From the NCBI GenBank assembly GCA_004194705.1, contig SADC01001288.1, positions 372,001 to 436,000 on the forward strand: a DNA stretch of 64,000 nt. The letters are read 5' to 3'. The translations under genes and the position numbers were made by a program. The notes under the pieces were generated by a model. That model had not been told where the DNA came from and ran no database searches. It worked only from the letters and a program-made list of their open reading frames with translations. Source of the stretch: Ditylenchus dipsaci. Lineage: Eukaryota > Nematoda > Chromadorea > Rhabditida > Anguinidae. The stretch's first letter is position 1. The number at the start of each line of letters is the position of its first letter. Shown one piece after another: positions 10,303 to 21,000 of the stretch.

Positions 10303-13300
10303 TTATAAATCAAAATACTGAAAGGGACTTTTGCGGCACACTTCCCATTGAGCCTTCATAAACACGGAAGCTTTGAAATTACCACAATTGCATTGCACTG
10401 CTTGTTGAACCGTAAAATCGTCGTGTTTCATCTGGTTTTCAACAAACTCTTTCAACTTTTCATGGCCCAAAAGTTGTTTGGGCATTCACATAGGTCACCG
10501 GTCTGCAGCAACTGCTTTTCTAGAAGTTTTCTAGTCTTTTCTGTGTTTAGACAAAGCAACAGCCAGTAGCAGAAATTGAGAAAATTGATGAATGCAAGCA
10601 GGCTCAGCCACAACCACAACGTCAAATGGATATAGTCATTGAGCCTTAAAAATTTGCATTTTTTAATTTTTTTGAAATTTGTACACTCTGTTGTTAAAGG
10701 ACCATTGCCGTCGCCGAAATGTTTGAATGCTCGCAAGAATGTTTTTCACACCGATAAGTCTTGGCACCATGTTTTTTGAATGTATAATTGCTTTTTAAAT
10801 ATTGGGTTGATTCATAATTAATGCGGATTTTTAATTGTAACTTTCGTTCCGTTCAAGCAATTTCCCAAATATTCGGACCCTTTCCTCCTTATTGTAATCA
10901 GAGAGCTCATGAAGGACCCATCCAGCGATCTTCCACACTTTGCCGACTTTCTTGATATGTCTAACGACTCTTGCTTGTCCGATATCAAACTGTTCAGGCA
11001 GCATCCTTGTTGTCAGGCTCTCGTATTGTTCCAGCGCTAATTTGAGAGCTTGATCAAGGATGCGACCTCTTCCTTTCTTATCTTGCAAGCTTGTGTCACC
11101 GGATTTGAAACGCTTGAACCATCTTTCCACCTGACTTTGACTGATCGCCTCTTCGCCAAAGAGATCGACAATATCGCGAAAAGACTGCGCTGCCCTCCAT
11201 CCTTTCTCGAAGTGGTAGAGCATGATATGGCGAATGTGAAGGTGGTTCTCGACGCGCATTCTTCTTAACTAAAAGCGAGGACATACTTTAAAACAAAAAA
11301 GCGAATTTAAAGAAGAAATAGATCAAAAGAATCATAAGGCAACAAAAATCCGCATTAATTATGAATCAACCCAATAAAATAACTAAGGCTAAAATAGTTT
11401 CAGCAAAACAAGTTACTGAGGACAGCAGCCCAAGTGCCCGCCTTCCTCCAAAGAGTATTTTTCTCTAAGCCAACTTTTTTCATTTTTCACCTATTTCACA
11501 CCTTTTGCACCAAAAATACCAAGGGTATTTGGACGCTTCCCGGGCAAAGACTAGCACACTTCACATTGCAATGGATTGAGGTGAAAAAAATCAAGAGAAC
11601 CGAAAATGGTAGGATTAGAGAAAAATACTCTTTGGAGGGGATGGGCACTCGGTCTTTTAGGGTTACTAAGTAGTGCAGTGGTAAAAGCAATTTCTTTAGA
11701 ATAAAGTCAACTGGGCAATTCCATAACCACCTTAGAGCCTTAGACGACTTTGAGCGTCTGTATTTCGAAACAGAGTTATAATTTTGAAAAGCTTTTTTTC
11801 ATAACTCCCATGAGTTCTACCAATTGCGTTTTTAAACAAGCACCCGAAATCTCGAGATAGACTCGAAATTTTTTTTGATTTTGGGAAATTGCAAAAGAAG
11901 CCTCAAAGAATCTATTCAAAAATGCATACTACAAAAAACGCCTACTAATACATGTACGTTTATTAAACTTTGAAGTTGTGGAAAACCTACATGTTAATAG
12001 GCAAAACACACTGTACTGTGTGACGAACCATGTGACCTCCCTTTTCTCTCAGCTCAAAATCACAGTAGGTCACCTAAAATTATCTTAAGTAAACCAGAAC
12101 ACACTTTAGAAAAATGACAGACTCTAGGAAATCGACCAGAGACTTTCCAAGGAACCACTTTCCAAAAAGCCATGAGAGTCGCTAGTAACGAGTATTTGTC
12201 GCTCATGAAACTAGCTAGGATGTAGAGACCCAAACAGCAGGCTATCACATTAACAAATTTAAAAAGCAGATACCTTAAAATCGAATTGTTATTGACCTGA
12301 ATTCCCAATCATGATAGCTAATTTACATTTTGGTGACATATGTGGCATTAGTCGACTGAAGTTTGTATCGCAATTGCTTAGCTGCTGCCTCCATTCCCTG
12401 ATGTGTATTGCTGTGCAAAATCACTTGGACAATAGAGCTGACGTGGACACCTGCAATATATGAGTTATTAAAGTTCTAAATTAATTTTCAACATAGGAAA
12501 TAGTGACCACTTCTCCAATTCAAACCACTCCAAATAGTTTTAGGAAGAAAGCTGAGAATCATCAAACCGATCAGCAGCACAGGAAACCATTGGTAGTAGC
12601 CGAGAAGACGCTGAAATCTATGAATATTTTAACGACAGTAAATAGTCAAATTTTTATTTAATTTAATACATTTGAAAAATAAAAAAATAGTGTTGGTAAA
12701 AACAAGATACACAATGAAATTCGTTGTTACAGTCAAACCTGGATACAACAACACCTCAAGGGAGTGACCCTAGGGTGGTGTCGTATTGAGGTGGTATTGC
12801 ATCGAGGGTTCACTTGGCTTGATTTCAGTAAAAGGATACCAAATCGGTTTATCTTCGGGTGGTGTTATATCGAGGGTGGTGTTGTATCCAGGCTCGACTC
12901 TTGTATTTGTAATTTTATTCATTAAATAAAATTCGATCCTGGAAATTTTTGAAAAATCTGATAATCGAGAGTTAAAAAATTGGCTATTTATACTGATTAT
13001 GTGAAAAACTACCTCCTTTCTTTGTTCTATGTCTGTCGGGAAGGTCTCATTGGGGCTGACAAAATAGGTGCCCTCCACATAGCAAAGATCATAAACGTAC
13101 TTCTCCCAGTGCCCTTTAAACTGAGCTGGCAGCCAGCACTTAATAAAGCCATTATGTAAATTTTCTACCAGAACTAAAAAAACCTCAAGGGGCTTTCTGC
13201 CGAAAGTTTTTCCACCAACTACCAAAGAAAACAGGGCAAGCAAGGATGGGGTGTAAAAGTAGTTTAGACGGTCCACTAGATCTGTGTCTATCCTAAGCAT

Positions 13301-13738
13301 GCAGTTTGTTAACGCAGGATGTGTCAAAAAAAACGCCCACTCTTTACACAGTTATAATTTTTTTCATTTTTCTAAGCCTAGAAATTCTGTTTTGGAATTC
13401 TGCTAACCCTCATAACTTACAACCGAACGACTTTTTTCTGGTCTATTATGTCAAATACATGATTTTTGTTTGGTCCCCCGCTGGTTTGACTCCTGGCCTG
13501 CAGACGACTTCTAGATTTGCAAAGCTTAAACCACAGAGGATCAAGCGAAAATCGTGCTGATCAGAGCCTACAAAATTTCGAACTGGTTTTATAAAACGAT
13601 TATTGAAAACTATTGAAAGTGGTCATTTTAGTTGGGACTGTCAGTAGAATCTCGATGAATGAAAGTTTATTTTTGAATTTGTTTAAAAATGAAGTCTTAC
13701 CTTTTCTTTGGGTGGACTTGCCTCAACACAGATTGCAT
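10303..13738 (-). CDS. Innexin (gap-junction channel subunit), copy A
   Basis: Innexins form gap junctions and hemichannels in the plasma membrane of invertebrates. Seven exons join in phase: 13738-13701, 13292-13184, 13138-13013, 12610-12508, 12450-12338, 12296-12119, 10729-10303. Exon 1 starts MQSVLRQVHPKK. Family marks follow: DLVDRLNYFYT and first membrane segment, then ECWLPAQFKGHWEKY and CYVEGTYFV in extracellular loop 1, the YYQWF signature with membrane segment 2 and LPKTIW, SGRFPRV after membrane segment 3, and an LTLWLWLSLLAF segment 4. Without the lesion the protein would be 364 residues, a normal innexin length. Exon 7 lacks one A in GGCCCAAAAAG near 10,470, so the frame shifts after CECPNNF and truncates only the cytoplasmic tail. 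The exon 6 donor and exon 7 acceptor (GCGAG|C) are the least certain junctions. Confidence 0.88.
10802..11374 (-). mobile_element. mariner deletion derivative in innexin intron 6
   Basis: Same element as 5,745-6,317: ends TTGGGTTGATTCATAATTAA and its inverse, TA flanks at 10,800-10,801 and 11,375-11,376. The DNA-binding frame (11,259-10,831) has substitutions but stays open for 142 residues. It lies 73 bp upstream of innexin exon 7 in transcript order. Confidence 0.88.
11421..11660. mobile_element. Short palindromic MITE, right unit boundary
   Basis: Member of the CTCCAAAGAGTATTTTTCTC hairpin family. The right end is diverged (GATGGGCACTCGGTCTTTTA) exactly as in the 42,622 copy, which identifies it as the ancestral right-hand flank of the unit. 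Confidence 0.75.
12730..12903. mobile_element. Small TA-flanked hairpin in innexin intron 3
   Basis: CAGTCAAACCTGGATACAAC at the left and its imperfect inverse at the right, flanked by TA. GGTGGTGTCGTATTGAGG-like internal inverted repeats. The ends resemble the pogo/Tigger-like CAGTCAAACCTCG hairpins elsewhere in the window. Copy B has it at about 43,928-44,102. Confidence 0.65.
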
Positions 13739-13946
13739 GCTAAAAAAATATAACAAATATAGTCCGAAAAGGTGATGCATAACATCTGAGTAATTCAGGA
13801 CAAATCCAATCTGAACTATTTTGATTATTATTTTCAATATTTATTGCAGTCTTCTCCACTAATAGCACAATTTGAATATATAGAAAAAAACCTAACAAAA
13901 ACACACCCAACACAAAAATAAATTTGAATTTTTAAGTTTGAAGTGT

Positions 13947-16900
13947 TTAGTTAAGTTGCATTTCAGCTTCTTCCATCTCATCTTCCTTATCATCATTGTC
14001 CTCTTCAGCGGGCGGATAAGTTTCCCACGGTATCTCGTCATCTGAAGAGTTGGAGGAAACTAGTCCTGAAAGAAATTGAAATTTTCTTAATTGTCGACTT
14101 TTTTCTTTGAAGCCATTCTAAACAGATAGTTCAAAAAACTCCCTTGCACTTTTTCAGCAATTTAACTGTAGAGTCATGTTAAGCGTCTGGTGTGACACCG
14201 AATAGGTCATTCTTAGAAACTTCTGTTTAGCCCAAAGGATATACCGTATTTTCTCTATTGAACGCTTACGGGGGATTAATTTTCAACTCCTAAAAATTTT
14301 TGAAATTTTAAATCGAAAACGCCCTTAAAGGGGCATGCTCGCCACCGATGGAATATTCCAAAAGGCGGGTACCAGGTCAATTCAAAAAATAATTATTTTC
14401 AAAACAATTTTTGTTGAGTATTTGACGGGGAATAAGTAATCAAAAACATTGGCAGTGTTAAATAGCATCGGTGGCCTAGTGGTGAAGGACAGTATACCAA
14501 GTGCACAGAAGATAATTAAACCACCTGGATCGTATCCAAATCACCTGGATGTTACCTAAATCCCATTGATGATGCCAAAACCACGTGGATAGTATTCTTT
14601 GCACCCACAGTGTTTCGAATCGTTAACCTCGATTTTGAGAAAATTTTGCGGAAATTTAATTTTCTTTATCTGAACTAACCGGCTAGGGGAAGATTGCCAA
14701 AAACGAAAATTGCCAAACGTATGTTTTGCCAAAACGAAGATTGCCAAAACGAAAATTGCCAAAACGAAAATTGCCAAAACGAAAATTGCCAAAAACAAAA
14801 ATTGCGTTGCAGCTAATCGAAAATAAAATTGTAATTTTTTGGTTTGAGAAAATACTAATTTCGAACTATGATTTTATTATTTCACATTTCACTCTACGGG
14901 TCACGTAGAGGGGCACCTGGGCTTATGGAGAGGTGTAGCTTGTGAAAGTGTAGCTTCTAGAGAAGCTTGACTGTATTAGAACCAGAAATACTGCAGTTAC
15001 AGGAGCTTTTTAAATCAAGGTTATAACCGTATTTAAGTGAAAAATCGTTGGGAACTCTTCAGGTGGTCTAGGTAGAAGAGGGGAAATAATTTTGGGCTGG
15101 AAAACGGAGCCGGAGGATGGAGACAAAAATCAGGCAATGTCCATCCCTGCTATCCAGCTGGTTTAGATTTTATCCAGATGCTTTGAGCACTATCCAAGTG
15201 GTTTGGGTGGTGCAAGAAGTTCAAAATAATGACTTTCCCTTCAAGACAATAACATAAAAACATTAAAAAAAATATGTGAAAAATGCATGGTTCGCAAAAA
15301 CAGCAAATTTGCTGAAATGCAGCAAAAATAATTGGCGTTGTGTGTTTATTGAAAACAGCAAAATTGCAGCAAAAATGCAGCAAAATTTTTGCTGCATTTC
15401 AGCAAAATTTTGCTGCATTTCTCCGTCTCCCACATATTACGCGTTTTGCATTTTTCCAACTATATTTTTTGCTTTGTTTCTTTCTGTAGTCAGAAAATAT
15501 ATGAAACATCCGTATAACAGCAATACCTAGGCTATATGCAGCCCGTAAAAGTCACTCTGAAAGGGGAGGGAGGGATTTTCATATAAGCATCGGCTAGGTC
15601 ACAGGTTCAAATCCACCTGGATGCATGACCTATTTTTCACACCATTTTTCATATTTTATTTTCAAGTTTGGTATGAAAATAATGCTCATTCTAATGTCTA
15701 TCCGACAAGAGGGACTGCTGGGTACCCAAACTGGGATCCCCACCTGAGTACCCCTCCCGTGTACAGGATGGTTTGGAAAAATTCGGAAAATCATAAAAAA
15801 GTTTAAGTTTGAATTTTATTTGTCTGCAACTCATTCATATTTGTTTAAGTATAATATATTTTGTGTTTCGTATAGAAGAGCTTACAGGTAGCTTAAATTC
15901 TGTCACCGATTTTCCTGGGTAAGTCGATGGGGCAAGAAGCTACCTACGCGAAATTTTCAATATTTTCCGAATCTTTTTGGATTACTCGATACTACTCCAC
16001 CTTGGTACCTCTTTTCTGCGTAGCTCTATCCTGTGTACTCCCCCACCTGGGTACCACCACTGAGTACTACCTCATGGTTATTCCCGTCCTAGGTACTCCT
16101 CATATTGGTATCCCTCACCTGAGTAACACCAGCTGGGTACCCCCACCTGGGTCCACCAACTACTCAACTACGAAGATCGGGCCACCTGAGTACTGATCGT
16201 GAGTGATGGTAAACTTATAATTTTTTTAAGATTTTCGCTATTTAGATTGGCGATTTACAGCATTTTTTCGTTTGATAGACCAAACCTAAGTCAATCCTAG
16301 AAGCTTTTAGGCTCAAGAGGTGTCTGAAAAGTTCTGAATCCCTTCTTCGTCTTCGCTGTCATCCTTCTAATCTGTCCTTATCTCTTTCTTTTGTTCCTTT
16401 TTTAGAGTCAGAGTTGCACGAGGAATAATATATAAATGCTTTCACATTAAAATTACTATAAAAAGTTAGTAGCTCGCGAAGGTTTGATCAAGAGAAAAGA
16501 GAGTATGTTCGACGAATAGGATGGCCCTAGATTGGACGATTTTAAATTTTATTTATTACTAAATTCCGATTTTCAACTTTATTATAGCTTAGATATAAGC
16601 CATAGCCTAGAATCATGGCTACACATCGGTATAAAAAATGTGTAATTGTAAAGAAGATACAAAACATCGATCAAGGAAAAACACAAAATGAGGCAGCTGA
16701 TTCAGGTAGGCTTCAGCCTTCAACTCAGCTGTTATAGTTGTTTAACCATGCACTGATAGTCTCGCCGGATAGCCATGAGGATGAGCATTATTTTCATACC
16801 AAACTTGAAAATAAAATATGAAAAATGGTGTGAAAAATAGGTCATGCATCCAGGTGGATTTGAACCTGTGACCTAGCCGATGCTTATATGAAAATCCCTC

Positions 16901-18068
16901 CCTCCCCTTTCAGAGTGACTTTTACGGGCTGCATATAGCCTAGGTATTGCTGTTATACGGATGTTTCATATATTTTCTGACTGCAGAAAGAAAAAAAGCA
17001 AAAATCATAGTTGAAAAAAATGCAAAACGCGTAATATGTGGGAGACGGAGATATAAAATGCAGCAAAATTTTGCTGAAATGCAGCAAAAATTTTGCTGCA
17101 TTTTTGCTGCAATTTTGCTGTTTTCAATAAACACACAACGCCAATTATTTTTGCTGCATTTCAGCAAATTTGCTGTTTTTGCGAACCATGGAAAAATGAC
17201 CCAAGTGCACCCCCCCCCCTCTAAGTGCACCCCCCCCCTAAGTGCACCCCCCTCCAAGTGCACCCCCTACCAAGGGGGGGTGCACTTGGGGGGGGGGGGG
17301 GTGCACTAGGGGGGGTGCACTAGGGGGGGGGGTGTGTGCACTTAGGGTGGGGGTTGCACTTGGGCTTTTACGGTGGTGAAGCGGCGGCGGGCTGTGAAAG
17401 TCGGTCGTCGGTTCGATTCCCACTGAAGGCATAATTTTTCCTCAACTTTTCCGAAATTTCGTCAAATTTAACTTTAACTCTAACTTCAACCTTTAACTCT
17501 GAAGTCCTAGTCAAAAAGTAGGTTGGTGGGGGTTTATTAGAGAGTCAGGGATTATTAGAGAAAATAAAGTAATATTGTGTCAAACCTTTTTTTCTTCTCT
17601 ACTACTTGCAGGGTGTTGTAGTAGCGATGGCAACAAAAACAAGTGTGCGGATCGCAATGAAATTTTTTTGAGAACTGTTGTCTATTAATTTCTTATTCAC
17701 TGAAACTCTAAAAAACAAAAAACAAAGCTTACCAGAGTTGTAAGAACTAGCAACAGCCACAGACTTGACACTTTCCACATCTTCCCGTTCATTACAGATC
17801 TGAGCTTGGGCTTTGGTCTCATCGTCATCACCGAAATAGGCGTCTTTGAATTGGCTGCGCCTGTGCTTGTTGTCATCATGACGAGTCTCTTCAGACTCTG
17901 AATTGCAGGACACTTTGTCATCATCCTCGTAATAATATGGCTTATGCTCTTTGGCTCTGGCTTTACGGGGATTTGCGGGAAGCATGTAGGGTCCAAACTT
18001 AGCTATGGCTGGAACTCGGATTCTTCGCATTTGCCTGGGCTTGATTTTTGGCGGTCTTCGCAGACCTA
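13947..18068 (-). CDS. Basic-then-acidic C-terminal tail of the polymerase-ubiquitin-like protein
   Basis: Exon 18068-17733 starts after a TTTTAG acceptor and continues the second ubiquitin-like domain in phase 1. It is basic at first ([17 protein letters not shown]), then rich in acidic and polar residues. Exon 14065-13947 follows a TTTCAG acceptor, is strongly acidic ([16 protein letters not shown]) and ends in a stop after MQLN. The link from 19,780 uses a weak donor (ATTA|GTGTGA), so the join is inferred from phase and order. If it is wrong, these two exons would be the end of a separate small gene. The 3.7 kb intron between them is filled with nested transposons. Confidence 0.65.
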
Positions 18069-21000
18069 CTAAAATTAGAAAACTTTTTGTGCTTGCTAAA
18101 AATTTAGATTGCACGCCTCAATTCAAACTTTTTTTTATTTTATTTCCGACTTTTGGGTGGTTAGACATGATTTTTTCTCATCAACTATATGTTTCACAAT
18201 GATTCCGAATGACCACCCACTAATTTTGACTTGGTTTCAGACCCACCGAATTTCTCGTATATCACCCAAAAATTCTACAGTTAACTCGGGGGGTCTGATA
18301 CCAAGGTAGAGTTATGGGTGGTTATTCGAAACTGTTTTAAAACAAATATTCTACGAGAAAAAACCATACCTAAGTTGAAATGTGAAGCGCTTCATACAGA
18401 GTAAGTAAATAAATTCGAACGCTTTTCAATGGCCATAACTTTTTGTTCAGCCGGATCCCAAATTCTGTAAACGCAGAACGACTCAGTTTTTAATAAAACT
18501 TCGTTTGGTATATAGTGTGATCTCACTGTTGTTTGGCCTCGGCCATCCAGAGGCCATCCACACACCAGGACCTAAACCACAGGGGGACCAAGCTAAAATC
18601 GTGTTTTTCACATTATATACCAAACAAATTTCGACCCTACCGGAGTATACCCCCCCCCCCAAATGGAATTTGTTTAAAAGTGTTTCTAGCACCCTATATC
18701 GACTCAAAATCGCCTTAGAAGTTCAAAAAAAGCATTATTTTATAGTTCTGGTCAATAAAAAATCGAGTTTTGGGCATTTTTAAATCTCAACCATATGACT
18801 GTTTTACCCTGTTTTTCAACATGGGGCTGGGCAAAAAGTACCTCTAAATGCCTTTTTGAGCAAGAGTCTTTCTCGGAATCATGTCTTAGGTAAGTGAGTG
18901 CGCGCATCTCTAACCGACCAAGCCCCCTGCGCCCCCGAAGGGGGCGCAGGGGGGCTTGGTTGCTTGGGGTTGAGATGCGCACACCAACATACCTTAGACG
19001 CAAATCACTCGAAAGTGACTCTGGATGCATGAAAAAGCATGCATACCAGAGTTTCTTTATGCGGTAGGCCACAGTATTCAAAACTATGTTCAACATTTTT
19101 CTTTTTGGAATAAATCGGCCTCTTTTTGGTCCCTTACTACCCCAAAACATCCCTAAGTCCTTTAAAAATGGTCAAAAAAAGTAATTTTGGGTGGTCCCAA
19201 AACTCGATTTTTTATTGACCAAAACTCAAAAATAATGCCTTTTTTGAGTTCCTGAGGCAATTTTGAGTCGATATAGGGTGTTTGGAAACACTTTTAAAAA
19301 AATTCCATTTGGGGGGGGGGGGGTAAACTCCGGTAGCGCCCAAATTTCTATGAAAAACTAAGTCGCTCTGCGCTCACTAATTTCGAAATTTGGCCTAGTC
19401 AAAAAGTTATTGGCGTTTAAAAGTGTTCGAATTTCTTGTCTCACCCTGTACAGTCAAACCTCGATAAACGGACACCCCAAAAAGTTTGTTCCCGCCTAGG
19501 GTCCCACACTTTTTTTACCCCGATTTCTGAATATTTTTGCTAGTTCTGTTTTGACAGTTTGGTCGCAATTATTGTGAGGATTCCGATTTTGCCGATCATT
19601 TTTCGTAATTATAAAAAATCTTAATTATGAAAAAAGACGAACTTTTTGGGGTGTCGGTTTATCGAGGTTTGACTGTATATCAAAAATGAGTATGGATTAG
19701 GAACAATCGATTATTAGGGCATTTTTTAAATTGAACTTGCACAAAAACTCGCATTTGACCAGAGTTTTGCGTATCACACTAATTTTCTTTGGCTTTTCTA
19801 GTGGGTAGCACACATCATTAAGCTGGATGACTGAGTCATCGTCAATCTTGTAGAAGGATAGTGGACGCAACAGGCACAGACGAAGTCCTACAAGTCACTT
19901 TGTCAAAAATTAATTTGTAAAGTTACAGACCGTTGAGTGACAAGAACTGTTTGTAGCGCTGGCCTCCATTGGCCACTTGGATTCGCTTCATTAACTGCTG
20001 AACAGTGGCATTTTCAGGGAGGGAGTAGCCCTGTTTCTGACCATTGTGGTCTATGAACACAGTGATGTAGAAGGGCGCTGCACTTCTGTCACCACCTGCT
20101 CGCAATCTGTAAAACATGTGGGTGGGCAGACTTCTAGATCTAGCCAGCTCTTAGTGTCTCCATAGCTAGAGCACTTGACCATGAAAATTTAAAATTTAGG
20201 CACCTGTCAGTGAAGGCAAGCAAGCAGTCTTGCTCAATGTTATAATGTGCGAGGGACATCTCGTCCTCTAGCTGCTGACCTGCAAACTTGGTAATGCATC
20301 ATCAGTCTTATGTCAGGGGTTGCTTACACGTGTTAGAAGAGGGGAAAAGGGCTAGGGGAAACTTAGCAAAAACGAAATTCGCCAAACGCGAAAATATCCG
20401 AAACAAACATTGCCAAAACAAATATTGCCAAAGCGAAACCGCCAAATCGAAATTCGCCATAACGAAATTTACCAAATCAATATTTGCCAATATTAAATTT
20501 GCCCAATGTCAGTTTCTCATGAAAAAGTTCGCTCATCGCTAAATTGCTACCCTATTTTTCCAAAAATCCCAAAAATGTATTTTTTGACGCTAATTGCATA
20601 TACCCCCCCCCAAATCAACTTTTTTTAAAAGTGTTTTTAAACACCCTATATCGACCCAAAATTGTCTCGGGAGTTCAAAAAAGACATTATTTTTGAGTTC
20701 TGATCAATAAAAATATGAGTTTTGGACATTTTGAAATTTTGACCATTTGCCTGTTTTGGCATGTTTTGGTCACTGGAGCTGGGCAAAAATAGTCTCTAAA
20801 TGCATTTTTGTTCAAGAGTCTTCTCGGAATTATGTCTAAGGAAAGTGAGTGCGCGCATCTCTAACCAACCAAGCCCCCTGCGCCCCGAAGAAGGCGCAAG
20901 GGGCTTGGTTGCTTGGGGTTGAGATGCGCACACCCACATACCTTAGACGCAAATCACTCGAAAGTGACTCTGGATGCATAAAAAATGTATGCATACCAGA

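Larger units (their letters stand above)
14248..17566. mobile_element. Nested hairpin element, TACCGTATTTTCTCTA family, copy A
   Basis: The left end is TACCGTATTTTCTCTATTGA. The right end, near AGAGAAAATAAAG at 17,552-17,566, is decayed. In copy B the same element is compact (about 45,409-45,886) and keeps both ends (AGAGAAAATACGGTA). Inside it lies a TTAA-site element (left end at 14,329), and inside that the foldback of 14,488-17,372, giving three nested insertions. Confidence 0.65.

Noticed and set aside
11665..11710. tRNA-like stretch with AGTGCAGTGGTAAAAGC and an anticodon-arm-like hairpin
   Set aside because: No B box or acceptor pairing follows; judged coincidental or too decayed to call.
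17238..17432. Pro/His-rich frame
   Set aside because: Caused by AAGTGCACCCCCC low-complexity runs.
19697..19779. Extension of the Ubl2 exon to the stop at 19,697
   Set aside because: The stretch after PLEKPKKI has a 1-bp length difference in copy B that shifts the frame, whereas splicing at 19,780 keeps phase with the next exon.
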